Source: Hepsetus odoe (Eukaryota; Chordata; Actinopteri; Characiformes; Hepsetidae). From it: a stretch of DNA of 64,000 bases. The stretch spans positions 20,771,752 to 20,835,751 of the forward strand of contig CM029367.1 of NCBI GenBank assembly GCA_017165825.1. Direction: 5' to 3'. Positions 37,401 through 48,739 of this stretch are shown piece by piece. Both the position numbers and the translations under genes were made by a program. Each line of letters opens with the position of its first letter. The first letter of the stretch is position 1. The notes under the pieces were generated by a model that saw only the letters and a program-made list of their open reading frames with translations, was not told where the DNA came from and searched no databases.

Positions 37401-37516
37401 CAGGTTCAAGCTCCTTTGAATCTCAGAAGATGGACCGACCTTCTATATCCGTCCTGTCCCCTTCTAGCCCCAGTGGTCTGAGAGATGCACCTCAGCTCCT
37501 GCCTGGACAGCTCTCG
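37401..37516 (+). CDS. rims1: rims1 exon: SSFESQKMDRPSIS linker before C2A
   Basis: Encodes SSSFESQKMDRPSISVLSPS then SPSGLRDAPQLLPGQLS. A tandem acceptor (acagcag) lets the exon start at 37401 or 37404, giving TG or S at the junction; both keep the frame. The donor gtgaat at 37517 closes it in phase 0. Confidence 0.94.
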
Positions 37517-37605
37517 GTGAATACACTACTAGTCAACAGGCTAACATCTCTGGCACATTTGAGTTTCATCACTATGTACAAAACCTGTGTTTATGTGTCC
37601 TGCAG

Positions 37606-37736
37606 GTGAAAATGTGGTATGATAAAGTGGGCCATCAGTTGATAGTGAATGTGCTGCAGGCCAAAGAGCTCCCCCCTAGATTGGATGGACGACCACGAAA
37701 CCCTTATGTTAAAATGTACTTCCTGCCGGATAGAAG
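37606..37736 (+). CDS. rims1: rims1 exon: C2A domain, first part
   Basis: Encodes VKMWYDKVGHQLIVNVLQAK, then ELPPRLDGRPRNPYVKMYFL and PDR. The loop RLDGRPRNPYVK lacks the paired Asp residues of Ca2+-binding C2 domains, which fits the known Ca2+ independence of RIM C2A. The acceptor is gtcctgcag and the donor gtgctt. Phase 0 in, phase 2 out. Confidence 0.96.
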
Positions 37737-37855
37737 GTGCTTAGGCTTTTTGGGACCTTTGGTTAAGGCTATGTTTTGTTTTTTGGTTTGTTGTCAAACC
37801 ATATATTTTTCTGCTAAATTTGGATTTTGTGCTTCATTTGCCATGGTTTTGCCAG

Positions 37856-38027
37856 CGATAAGAGCAAGCGGAGAACAAAAACAGTAAAGAAGAGTTTGGA
37901 GCCCAAGTGGAACCAGACATTTGTATACACCCATGTGCACCGACGGGATTTCCGAGAGCACATGCTAGAGATCACAGTGTGGGACCAGCCCAGAGTGCAG
38001 GATGAGGAAAGCGACTTCCTAGGGGAG
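37856..38027 (+). CDS. rims1: rims1 exon: C2A domain, middle
   Basis: Encodes SDKSKRRTKTVKKSLEPKWN, then QTFVYTHVHRRDFREHMLEI and TVWDQPRVQDEESDFLGE. It contains the basic KSKRRTKTVKK strand (a polybasic surface in C2 domains) and the strand-loop of the second Ca2+ loop, which is again without the usual Asp pattern. The acceptor is ttttgccag and the donor gtatgt. Confidence 0.96.
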
Positions 38028-39232
38028 GTATGTAAAATACTTTCACAGGTAAATCACTCTTAAATGCTATTAGAATTTCATTGGTTTTAACTGGGTACTT
38101 ACTGTAAAGAAAAATTACTGGCAAGATATGTTATTGATCCAGTACAAATCTACAATCTCTGCATTTTCCCTTATTTTATCCTCCAGTTTATTCATTTCTC
38201 ATTCCACCCACTAGCCAGGGTAAATAAGACCAATGCAGGGAGGGCGAAGGCTAGAACACACATCCTGTGAGTCACACAAAGCTCTGCAGTTTTTCCAACT
38301 GCCACTAAGATAGGATCACTTCACAACTATCAGAGTGACAAGCTGGCTGGGATCACCCTAAATTATGAGGGAAGAAGGAGTGCCATCTTACCCACCCAGA
38401 GAGTGTGGCCGCTTGTGCTTGTTTAGACTCCCAGCACAGATGGCATTGGCGTTGCCCAGATTAAACTCTCAATCGCCCACTGATAGGACCAGTACTTAGA
38501 CACTAACATATAACAAAATCTGCTGACAGACATGCACATGCACATTTTTTTTCTTTTCTTTTTTTTTTATTGAACCTGGTGTGTTTTATGGAGCCTGGTT
38601 TTACTCCTGGTTTTAGCATCAGCATCATCAGAGTCATGAGTATCATTCTACTTACATTGATTAACATTTTAAACTTGTCTTGCCTTGATACTTATATTAC
38701 ACATGCACGTTTTGTAGTTGAGGTGATGTGGATTTATTTTTATTTTTTTTTATTTTGCAATATATCATCCATCACTTTTTCAAGGTTTTCGCTGATTACA
38801 TGTTAAGTTGTTTTTTGTCTTGAAAAAAGGTTTCCTCCAATATCAACATGTATGAGTATGAAAATATAAGTATCTGTATTTCTTAATGGGAGATAATAGA
38901 AATTGTTGTTTTTCATTGACACGTTTTTTTTTGTTGTTTTAGGGAACATCATCAAACAATTTAATCTCTGTTATCTCTATTTATGTCTATCTATTGTTTT
39001 TTATGAATAAAACAAATTTTAATTGTATTAAATTAAGTGTTATGAATTATGACTAGATGATTTTACTGATTTCACTTGAACAAGGTGTCATATTTTGAAG
39101 AGCTAATACTTAATCACCAATGAATCGGCCTCTTCCTAACAGTTTACATTACAGAACCCGCCCTTTTAAAACAAATTCAGCTTGAAGAACACTTAAAACT
39201 TCAAGCACTCTAACTTTTCCCCTCCATTGTAG
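38028..39232 (+). other. Intron, with a probable SINE-like repeat
   Basis: The stretch about 38185-38500 reads like an old fish interspersed repeat, with phrases such as gatcaccctaaattatgagg and gcattggcgttgcccagatt typical of a tRNA-like end on the minus strand. The remainder is AT-rich, and no exon was recognised. Confidence 0.5.
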
Positions 39233-39386
39233 ATCCTGATCGAGCTGGAGACTGCCCTGCTGGATGATAAACCTCACTGGTACAAGCTGCAGACCCATGA
39301 CATCTCTTCCATCCCACTGCCCCACCCCTCACCATACCTGCCCCGCAGACACATCCATACAGATACGCCCACCAAGAAGCTGCAGC
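39233..39386 (+). CDS. rims1: rims1 exon: C2A domain end
   Basis: Encodes ILIELETALLDDKPHWYKLQ, then THDISSIPLPHPSPYLPRRH and IHTDTPTKKLQR. This is the last strand and WYKL motif of C2A followed by the conserved basic tail. The acceptor is ctccattgtag and the donor gtgagt. Phase 0 in, phase 1 out. Confidence 0.95.
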
Positions 39387-39544
39387 GTGAGTGAATAAGG
39401 AGAACAGTGCTGCATTGGCTGAGTGAATACAGAGTATGGAATGGAAGATAAGAAGTCATTCATTTTAATGTCTTTACTTTAAGAGGGCCAAAAGTGCATA
39501 AACAAATTATCAAATTAAAAATTGCATGATACCTAAAAGCACTA

Positions 39545-39965
39545 TATATCGATCAGCAATAACATTAATACCACGGCCATAATATTGAGTAGGTCCTGCT
39601 GCCAAAACAGCTCTGACCTTTCAAGCCTTGGACTTCACAGGAGTTCTCATGGTGTTCCATTGCTCCAGAACAGCTGCTCATGTGCCCATTCTAGGTGGTT
39701 CTGGTGCTGGACATAGGATTCTGCAGTTTGGCAGCCTTCTTGTCCTAGGCGCAACATTGAACCTTGGGTGGACATGAACCTGTTGCTGGCAACAAAAACG
39801 ACATATTTATAACACCTTAAAACACCAATTGTTTTGGAGATGTTTTGCCCCCGTTTTCTTCCCCTCACAATTTGACCCTTGTCAGATCAATACACAAGCC
39901 CATTTTTTTGCTTGTCACACATCAACTTTGAGAACAGAATGTTCTGCCCCATATGTCCCAAACCT
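39545..39965 (-). mobile_element. Tc1/mariner-like relic, minus strand
   Basis: The plus-strand end tcgatcagcaataacattaa is typical of a fish Tc1-like terminus. The minus strand reads GQNISKTIGV, resembling the GQSISKTA helix-turn-helix region of such transposases, then ESYVQHQNHLEWAHEQLFWS. Truncated. Confidence 0.6.
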
Positions 39966-39984
39966 TGACAAGTGACTCTGTAAC

Positions 39985-40130
39985 ATTCACTCACTCACTC
40001 ACTCATTTTCTTAGCCATTTGTCCTGATTAGGTTAGCGGGCAGTATTGGAGCCTATTCCAGCTCTCATGACGTGAAAGGCAGGGAAATACCTTGGACAGG
40101 TGCTGCCCACTGCTCCACCTTGTCAACTTA
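39985..40130. repeat. Fragment of the fish interspersed repeat seen at 12904
   Basis: Contains cactcactcactcattttct, gattaggttagcgggcagt and gagcctattccagctctcat, the front part of that family. Confidence 0.45.
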
Positions 40131-40207
40131 CATTGTAACAAGATAATGTTTTTCAATTGACCAGTCAGTGGTTTAAATGGTGTTGCTGATCATTATGAGT
40201 TGCACCT

Positions 40208-40440
40208 GAAACCATGGTGGCGTAGTGGTTAGGGAGTTGGCCCCAGGATTGGAAGGTTGTAGGTTCAAATCCCACACTGGTAGGTTGCTCTGAGGTACCC
40301 TTGAGCAAGGTACCATCACTGCTCACCAGGTGTTTTAAATAGCTGCCCCCTGCTGCACGGTGTGTATGGGTAAAAAGCAGAGGTAGAATTTTTTTCTCAC
40401 TGTGTGCTTTTACTGTGTTTCACAATATCAAGAATAGGCA
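40208..40440 (+). repeat. tRNA-derived SINE, plus strand
   Basis: Head ccatggtggcgtagtggtta, B-box-like taggttcaaatcccac, then gaggtacccttgagcaaggt and agctgccccctgctgcacgg. Confidence 0.7.
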
Positions 40441-40824
40441 CTTTCACTTTAGGCCAGTACATAACTAGTTGTATAAACACAATATTAGATGGTTAGATTT
40501 TTAATTATATTTATTTATATGTCCGTAAATTGTCAATTAAAATTTATAATTGTGAAAGGCATGTGGCTCTGTTATACATTGTGTATGTGTGTGAATGTGT
40601 CTGTATGTGCATGTGAGTCTAGGTGGTTTGTTGTTATACATGTACTTACATTTATATGTGGTCTTTTTCCCATCTAAGAATCTCATATGTTCATGTATGT
40701 ATGTCTTTTGCCTTTCTTGTCTTTATATCAACTTGTCTGTCTGTTTGTCTGTCTGCATATGTGTTTTTGTATGTATATGTGCTCGTTTGTGTGTGCGTGT
40801 TTGTGTGTGTGTGTGTGTGTGCAG

Positions 40825-40881
40825 GCTCTCAGCGTATCACAGAAACAGATTACGATGATGGTATTGGCATAGTGGCTACAG
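40825..40881 (+). CDS. rims1: rims1 exon: SQRITETDYDDGIGIV
   Basis: A 57-base exon encoding SQRITETDYDDGIGIVAT, the counterpart of the mammalian RIM1 SQRISDS...DDGIGVV segment. Its acceptor is gtgtgtgcag, where a GT repeat stands in for a pyrimidine tract; the donor is gtgggt. Phase 1 at both ends, so it can be skipped without loss of frame. Confidence 0.9.
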
Positions 40882-43001
40882 GTGGGTGGGGGGCATGATG
40901 CCAGTAACCTCTATTCTTAATACTGTGATTTGTGCAATAGAACACCAAAAGAGTTAAGCAAGCAGCCAGCAGCCGGCTTTCTCTGCTCCTAAAAGCCCCT
41001 GCTGTAGTCCTGGAGACAATGCACCAATGAGACAAAGCGGCAAGCCATGAAATGTGTCACCAGCATATGCTTCTTTGTTGCAAATGCATTAAACTGCACT
41101 GAGTTGCCAGTGTATAATGCACATTTATCTTTGAATGAAAGATGAAGAAGATCTTTGAGCATTTTGCACTTGTTTTTGGTTATAGAACAGAATAGTCATC
41201 TGGATTCTTCATGGATTCTACAAAAAATTACCCTGTGTTGTAATGTGGAAGTGATTTTCTTGGATTGGATGGCTGCACAATTTCTATGCATGTATGCCTT
41301 AAAAGAATGTGGCATCATGCAGAAAGTTTAGACATGAACAGTGGATATCAGCAGCTATTCAACATTGTCCTCATCAAACTGCAACCGCTGGCATGTGCTG
41401 TCGAAACCAATCAATATCGCACCATAGACGTACTTGCCAAATTCTAAAGCAATGTTGATTTAATGATAGGCAAAAGCATTGATTCAGCATAGGTCCCTGG
41501 TTTGAAGTTGCCTTTTTCGTTTTTCTCATTATATGGCCATTTTTTCAACATAAGAAATTCAACCGCCATTCTAACATTGATTCAGCAGTGCTCAGGTAGC
41601 TGAACAGGAATATGGACTGCTAATGTTAATTTAGACATGAAAGCATGTTTTCTCTTTGCTTGAGCAGTGCTGAGTCAAAGTTATAAGAACTACATTTAGC
41701 TCAGTATTTACAAAATGTAACATAATGTAAAGTATATGTCTTTATAGCAGAAGCCATAATCAAGAGAAAATTATTTTTGTAGGTGATCTACCTGAACCCT
41801 GCACAATCAAAGAGCAAATCTTGTTTCAACATTAAATAATAAGTTCTGACATTAGATCAACAGCTATATGCTGGAGAATCAGTTTTGGATCAGTCATCAG
41901 CGTGGTTGAGTTTTCAATGCTGGATCAGTGGCCAATAGATCAGGGAACTCAACAGATATTCAGATATGTTTTGCTTAACATCAAAATCAACATTGTTTCC
42001 ATTTTCCAAGTTTAATATCTGGATGGTGCTGTTGTTGGGATTTTTCTGCACATAGCTGAATAATAACTGATGATGGAAACTCTCAGCAGTCTCTTAAAGT
42101 AACACATTTCTGTTATGTAACAAAATGCCTGCTAGAATGTACAATTTGTGTGAAGGTATAGAAAAATAATAACCTGGCAACCCAGTGTCAGTTAGTGCAT
42201 TTGTTGTGGTGAGTGATTAAGAGTTAAGTCTCCATTGTCTTCAGATTATCCTGTCTACATTTCAGTGCTTTTCTCAATAGAGTAACTATGGCCTCACTAA
42301 ACAGTGCAAAGTATGCATGACAAAACTAATGAAAGAGAAAAACCATAAGAGTACAAAACGATTCTCTTTTCTCTCTGCATGGTAGAGAGTAGAAAACAAT
42401 GTGATAAAGATTTTTTTTGGTAGTTTATCCTTGATACCTTGCTTTCATTCTCCAAAAGCAGCACATCTTATAGGACTGTGAGTTCTGCGGGAGGTCTGCT
42501 GCACTTCTAGCAGGCTCCTTGGAAGGGAATCATTCCAAACAATCAAAGTATGATTGTTACTCTAACAGTACCCTAGAATTCTCTTCTCACTAAACTTGGC
42601 TTCAGTAAAGTTAGTAAAAATTCTTTAGGACTTTGTAAGAAAGTGCAAATATAAAGTAGATTTTTGCTCATTACTCTGCAGTGAGAGTGTCTCTTGCTGC
42701 ATTTACTGAATTTAATTTTGATAGAAGTGTTAGGTACTTGAATGTGAACTATTTTTATTATTTGAACCGTGCATAGTAAGCTTTAGATCAGTAGTTTATT
42801 TCCATTCAGTGTTTTCAACTCCAGTTTAAAATGACTGGGAATAGATGTGGTTGCTGTTTTGGAAAAGCAGACTTACAAATGAATGAAGCAGGTATCACTT
42901 TTTTGCATGCACATTTGAAATGAACTGTTTCCCATTTTTGAGGGAGTACTTATTGCTTGAAATATTGCTTTTTGGTTTTGTGTATTTTTGTTTATTTATA
43001 G
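40882..43001 (+). other. Intron, nothing recognised
   Basis: About 2.1 kb of AT-rich sequence with no recognisable exon, transposon or RNA gene. Confidence 0.6.
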
Positions 43002-43188
43002 CCACAGAAAGTAGACCAAGGGAAAGAGAGAGAGAGAGAGAAAGGGAAAGGGAGAGAGAGAGAGATCGGACTACGTTAGAGGTCCCAGAGCAACAGAGGT
43101 CAACGCATCATCGCTCTCGCTCCGTATCCCCTCACAGAGAGGAAGAGAGCAGGGCCAGATCACGACCTGCTAACATCCCCATGCAGAG
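43002..43188 (+). CDS. rims1: rims1 exon: Arg-Glu repeat and THHRSRSVSPHR
   Basis: Starts ATESRP, then reads a GA microsatellite as seven Arg-Glu pairs and Arg-Asp-Arg, and continues TTLEVPEQQRSTHHRSRSVS and PHREEESRARSRPANIPMQR. The part from VPEQQ on is close to mammalian RIM1; the Arg-Glu run replaces a short non-repeat segment there. The acceptor is tttatttatag and the donor gtaaca. Phase 1 in, phase 2 out. Confidence 0.94.
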
Positions 43189-43463
43189 GTAACACACAGC
43201 ACTTCCTTGAACCGGATGTAACTTGTTTTTTTTTGTCTTCTTTTGTTTCAAAAAGGCAGCTTAGGACAGAGGAAGGCTTCTGAAAAGCAACATTTAAAAA
43301 AATGTCATAACGTTTGAATTCTTACTATCCTAAGATAATGTCCGTAGGAGTAAATGAATAAGGTTGAAGGACAAATATGACCATAAGGTATGAAACAATA
43401 CATACATTGTGAAGAGCCATATAAGAGCCAGTAATCAACTTCACCCCCCCCCCTTCTGTACAG

Positions 43464-43559
43464 GAGTTTAGATGAGGTTCAGCACACCCGTCGATCCCGT
43501 TCCCCCACCCGTTATCATGACCGCGGCCGTGTACAGGAGAGAGAGTTTGTGGATGACAG
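43464..43559 (+). CDS. rims1: rims1 cassette-type exon: SLDEVQHTRRSRSPTRYHD
   Basis: Encodes SLDEVQHTRRSRSPTRYHDR then GRVQEREFVDDR. The first half matches mammalian RIM1 SLDEIHPTRRSRSPTRHHD; the rest is divergent. The acceptor is tctgtacag after a C-run and the donor gtaaag. The 96-base exon is phase 2 at both ends. Confidence 0.92.
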
Positions 43560-44710
43560 GTAAAGAAAGATCTGTGACCTTATATGTGTGTCAGAAATCT
43601 AACACTTTCTTATCACTTCTAAGTGCCTTACAGCATATCTTCAGTTTCAAGCTCACGACAATGTCCTAAACATTTTTCAGATATGAAGAATTCCAGATGT
43701 TTGTGAAAGAAAAACCAGCAGACAGAAAGGATATCACGTTATCATACTTTATATTAGCAAAGTTCTAAAACTGGAATTATTCGCTGGAGAATATACAATT
43801 TTGAAAATTAGAAAAAGAAAAAAATTCTGCTGAAAAATTTAAAATGAACATTTTAAAGATGCAGTGCTTATTCATGTAAGAAGATCTTCTACATATCCCC
43901 CTGTGTATTTTGAAGCCTGTGTAAAAATACCCAGCATGCAGAATACGACAAAGCTAAATATCGTAGTAGCATCATTAGCAGCTAGTGTCATAAAAAGAGC
44001 CAAAGAAAAAAAGTTGCATTGCTTTGGATGGCTTTTGTGCTGCTGAATTTTGTGGCCTTAAGTGAAGCATACATTCTGTAAAAAACTGCCGTAAGTTGAT
44101 GTTATATGTACTGTTTTTTATTTTTTTATTCTTGCGTTCCCAATTTTGGTTCCGGGTTTTGCTGGAGGATTTCCATTTTATTGTCTCACTACTTTGCATG
44201 TCTTGTTGTAGTTTTACATTTTCCAGGAAAGGAATCCCAGGACCAGACCGCTTATTCTTCAGCATTTGACATAATTAACCTTGACCTGTGAAAAATAAAG
44301 CACTAATATAAACAGGCCTGCAGCTCTAAAAAAGAGGAGTGCATTCAGAATCCATAATGTGTGATTTCTTTCTCTGAAGTCAGTTTGAGTGAATTTATTC
44401 TGCATCATTTTATTCTACATCTATTTCATGTTCACCACACACCCCCCTTTCATGTACTGATAGTTTTTCTTCCCAGAAAAATATTGCCTAAATTCCTCCA
44501 AACTGTTTTCATGGCTGGAAATCACATAAGCTCAGTAATTTGAATAAACTGTATCATATGCCCTTTATTATGTGCAGGTTAGGTTTTCCAGCTAATTTCA
44601 CTCTGCTCCAGGTCCTGTTATACCCATGCTCTTTCTTTATGTTTGCTTGTTTATTGTTTTATTTGTTTGTTTATTCCCTCATGTGTCACCCATCTTCATG
44701 ATAATTGCAG

Positions 44711-44773
44711 TGAGGTCATCATGATACACAGATCAATGCGGGGTAGGAGCGCAGAGTGCCTGCACACCAAAAG
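44711..44773 (+). CDS. rims1: rims1 cassette-type exon: RGRSAECLHTKR
   Basis: A 63-base exon encoding SEVIMIHRSMRGRSAECLHT and then KR. RGRSAECLHT matches mammalian RIM1. The acceptor is ataattgcag and the donor gtaaag. Phase 2 at both ends. Confidence 0.93.
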
Positions 44774-45322
44774 GTAAAGCATTGGGCACGGACTGGATCG
44801 TACCTAGAGTTAGAGTGTTGTTTTATTGTCGTTGTATTATTGTTGAAGTTTTATTGTTGTTGTTTTAAAGTTGTATTGCTTTATTTGAAGTTTTTTTGCT
44901 CTTGAAATGTATTCAGTTTTAATAAATGTATTTGTGCAGCATAGATGCTATTAAGGACTTTCCATATTCTTAAATGAGTATTTCTATTTGAAATGTCTCA
45001 CTCTTTATTCGATGTTATACTGCATAGTAATCTTGCTGACAAGAAGCATTACTGGTGGAACTTTCCTCTCCTTAATGACACACTGCATAAAGACCAAGCC
45101 AGCACCTTCTTTATTATTCAACAGTTCAGATAACCTCAAAACTAGAGAACCTTATCCAGAGAGGCCACTGGCTGGCAGGAGCTGTTTTTTAAGTAAAACA
45201 TGATCTGTTTTTTTTGTTTGTTTGTTTTTTTGCAATTGATTTTTAGATAAAAAATGTGCTGTTGTTATACTTTGTTGTGTTGTTTTCGCCTCTTGCATGC
45301 TTGCACATTGTTCTCACTTCAG

Positions 45323-45388
45323 AAGGTATAGCACACTACCACCTAAGATGCCTCTCTTAGTCAATGGCATTCATGAAGAAATCTATAG
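45323..45388 (+). CDS. rims1: rims1 cassette-type exon: RYSTLPPKMPLL
   Basis: A 66-base exon encoding RYSTLPPKMPLLVNGIHEEI and Y. TLPPKMPLL is a RIM1 hallmark in the alternatively spliced linker. The acceptor is ctcacttcag and the donor gtaagg. Phase 2 at both ends. Confidence 0.92.
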
Positions 45389-46001
45389 GTAAGGAGGCAA
45401 ATTCTAAAGTAAAACAGTTTTGTCATACTTTGTGAAATAACAGCCACTCCAGGTGCAGCTTTGAGCTTGTGTGCACAGAACAGAATTCATGTGTCTATAT
45501 TTTCTTTTGCAAAATTTGGGTTAAATAAATTTTTTTTAAATGTATTATTATTTATATTACGTGAAAATTAGTATACACTCTTGGCAGACATGAGGTATGA
45601 AATTAAATCTGAGTGCTTTAGTAATAGCAAGGAAAGGATTTACACTGTATGAATGTATTCTAGTTTTTCAAAAGAACTTTAACTTGAAGAAGGGTGTGTA
45701 AGACTCCCTTGTCTTTTTATGTGTTCCTCAGCTTTTCTGTGGATAACAATGACAATGCAATCTGCCCCCAGCCTAAGTCTTAAAGGGATACATTTTTTGA
45801 TTCTTCAAATTCTAATCTCATTCTATTCTATTCCATTGCTTATCCAAATAGCCTGTTCAGTTAACCACAGAAAAGTCATATTTAAAGTAGCATTTTATTT
45901 ATTGCTACATTTGAACATTTGTAGATACTCATGTACTATTTGTATTTATGTTTTTGTGTATCTGTGTACTCACACGTCTGCATGCATGCTTTTGTGTTAA
46001 G

Positions 46002-46112
46002 TCTCACCCTGCCTGCATGCCTTAAGACTCAGCCCCAGCCATCAGTGGTCTTTGCCTCTTGCCAAACTGTCCCACAGCATGTGCTAAGATTTCCTGATGA
46101 CAGTACCATTAG
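46002..46112 (+). CDS. rims1: rims1 cassette-type exon: LTLPACLKTQ...HVLRFPDD
   Basis: A 111-base exon encoding SLTLPACLKTQPQPSVVFAS then CQTVPQHVLRFPDDSTI. It corresponds to the mammalian RIM1 segment starting SILPAHTKT and ending TVLRFTDE, so it is diverged but alignable. The acceptor is weak (gtgttaag, an AAG site); the donor gtaaga is good. Phase 2 at both ends. Confidence 0.8.
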
Positions 46113-46333
46113 GTAAGAGATAGATCATCCCCATTGCTCACCCAAGATGGACACAAAATCATTCTGCTTTAGAAGGAAGTATAAGTAGTTTAAACAGTAA
46201 AAGATGATGCCGTTTGTCCTTGTCATTACACGCTTTCTCCTTTGCCTTTGCATTTAATATTATTTGCTTGTTATTCTTCATCTTATTTTGTCTTTTTGTC
46301 CTCTCTCCATTGGATGGCTTGTTATGATCCTAG

Positions 46334-46423
46334 TGATCTGCAGCCCCCTCTTGACAGGGTTAGAAGTGCTAGTACCAACTGTCTGAGACCAGGTTCAAAT
46401 TCCAATTCATCAGAACGAGAAAG
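46334..46423 (+). CDS. rims1: rims1 cassette-type exon: LQPPLDRVRSASTNCLRP
   Basis: A 90-base exon encoding SDLQPPLDRVRSASTNCLRP then GSNSNSSERE. It is very close to mammalian RIM1 ELQPFLDRARSASTNCLRP. The acceptor is gatcctag and the donor gtacac. Phase 2 at both ends. Confidence 0.94.
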
Positions 46424-46970
46424 GTACACCAAAGACCTCATTTTTATCGCCTAGCTTGAGTTCAAGTTGTTGTATTGTTTTTACTGATCATTTTCTCATT
46501 CACAGACTTATGTGAAACATGTGAAAATGCACTAATCATTTTAACATTACAGACTTGTTGTATGCCATTACTCCATGGGTTTAGTATTATTCATTTAATT
46601 TTGGCACCATTACAGTCAACATGCTTTTTGATTTTGTCACTTACAGTGAAACTTGTTAAACTTGTGTATATAAGTAATGAATGTCACTGTAGTGTGTCAC
46701 TTCACACAAAACAATCTGTTCATTTGTAGACACTCTAAGGGTGGGCTTGTACTTTCCCCTTGCTGCATGGTAGAAAGTTTGAGGTTGTGTTTTGGTGTGT
46801 AGCTTTATGGGTCTGGTAGGTTCAGATAATACTGTCCCCTGAGCTTTAGCATAGCGCAGCATAAATGTGAGATAAAAAAAAAAAAAAACTAAGTCCCTGT
46901 CTCTGTCGTGACTTGCCCTGTTTCTTTCCCGTTCCCACCTCGACCTCTGGGGGTGTACACTGTCTCTCAG

Positions 46971-47048
46971 GAGCACCCAGTCTCCCCCCTGCACTCGACC
47001 CACCAGCCCCAGGATTCTTATCCAACACGCCTCCCCTGAGGACGACAG
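46971..47048 (+). CDS. rims1: rims1 cassette-type exon: PTSPRILIQHASPEDDR
   Basis: A 78-base exon encoding RSTQSPPCTRPTSPRILIQH then ASPEDD, matching the mammalian RIM1 PPSPRIQIQHASPENDR segment. The acceptor is tgtctctcag and the donor gtacac. Phase 2 at both ends. Confidence 0.93.
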
Positions 47049-48348
47049 GTACACCCCTGTCCCCCAAGCGCCCCCCTGACAGCTCCCCTCTCCTGTCCTA
47101 ACTGCGTACCTCAGCTAGTCCGCTACTTTGTGTTTCTTTAAGCTAAGCCAGTTCTTTTAATGACGTGTGTGTACAATCGTTTCTGTCTAACCTGTGGCTT
47201 CATTCTTGATTCAGTCTGACTGCAACCCCTGGCTGTAATGTCATTTCTGTAGAATATTAGTGTTTGGTAGAATTCTTCTCTTTAGCAACCCCTGCTCCCT
47301 GCGCCAACTTCTTACGCTTAAACGTGACTTGTTGCTGTCAATGTAGATCTCTTGAAATCTCTTCTTTTTCCCTAACTTTCCTTAAGATCTGTTGCTTTAT
47401 GTGTAGTAAAGTGCCTTATCCTAGTACAGATGTTGTCCCAAATGTTTGGGGTGATGTCATATTTTATAATGTCGTATACTACAGGTTAGTATTTTAAGTC
47501 CCCTGACTAAGCCTAATACTTTTCAAGTGTTGATTTTTCTAGCTAGTTTGTGTTTTGTATTGTTTTTTTTTGGATTTTTGTGCTGTCTTGCTGTGCTCTG
47601 ATTAAATTTGGGTGACGTTGTGCCTTCAGGACCAGGGCTGTCCTGCAGGACCCATATTGCATAAGTGTCAAATCTACTCACTATGTTTTTTGTAATAGTC
47701 TTGCAACAGTAGGCCATGCACGTTTGACTAAAGCATAAAAAAAAAAAAAAGCTTAGGGGCTAAATTTAAGACTGCCCTGGCCAATCATGAATTTTAAATC
47801 TCTTATAATGTACATGTCTAAGCAATGCATGCACAGTCGTGCTGCACAGATTTCCTGACAGGCTCTGACAGTCCTTCAAGAGATGTGGTCAAACATAGCA
47901 TTGTATGGCCTTACTTGCTCTGTGCATTCATTTCTTTAATGTGAACTTCATCAATCACATTTCACTGTGCATTATTTTTGTTCTGTTGTTGAAGTTTTTA
48001 TTTTTTTCATCATCTTTCATCCATTATGTAATTGTGTGTGGGTCTTTGTCTTTCTACCCTCCCTTCACTGTCACCCACATGTCTCTGACCTGATCGCATG
48101 CCTCAGCTGGATTTCGGAGCCTATTTTTCCTACTCAGGAGACAGTAAACCACCTCAGTGCAAGGCCAGTAGCACAGAGGTATACTGTGCACACAGAGCCT
48201 ACTTCAGAAGGATAATGTGTGAATTTCTGCATACATAAACAACATTTTCATTCTCATAATACCAACCATTTTCTTTCATTTTCATTAACTGCTCACTTTC
48301 CATTCATTCTTTTATTTCTGTGTTGCTTTAATCAATCACATGTTATAG

Positions 48349-48414
48349 GCAGTCAAGAACTCTGGACAAGCCTAGCTGTCAGAAACCTGGCAAGAAAATG
48401 TCTGACAATGAGCG
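48349..48414 (+). CDS. rims1: rims1 cassette-type exon: QSRTLDKPSCQKPGKKMSDNE
   Basis: A 66-base exon encoding RQSRTLDKPSCQKPGKKMSD and NE. It sits where mammalian RIM1 has HSRKSERSSIQKQTRKGTAS. The acceptor is tgttatag and the donor gtaagg. Phase 2 at both ends. Confidence 0.85.
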
Positions 48415-48739
48415 GTAAGGAGACATACATTTCATTTCCATTTCATGTCACTTCCATATTACTTGCCTATAAGATTGAACACCTTAGAGGGATATTCAGT
48501 CCTGAAGGGTGAGAACAAATACTGGGATACAGTCGCTTATCCACACCCATGCTCTGTTCTTCCCGAATCTGACCCCTTCACTTTGTACTTTTTTCTTGTT
48601 GTTATTCTTCTCCTTCTTTTTTTTTTGATTGTTGTTAGGTGGCTTATATTGTTTGGTTTGTCAGCGTGTTACTTTTTCATTTTTGTTCGTTTTGTTTCAT
48701 TCTTTTCTCCTGCATGTTCCTTTCCCCGCTCACCTGCAG

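Noticed and set aside
43681..43768. Segment after ttttcag reading YEEFQMFVKEKPADRKD
   Set aside because: In phase after 43559 but no usable donor follows before a stop, and mammalian RIM1 has nothing similar here.
45729..45780. Segment after gttcctcag reading FSVDNNDNAICPQPKS then stop
   Set aside because: No donor before the stop and no similarity to RIM1.
46656..47054. 132-residue open frame antisense to an rims1 exon
   Set aside because: Its only conserved part is the reverse of the PTSPRILIQHASPEDD exon, so it is a shadow.
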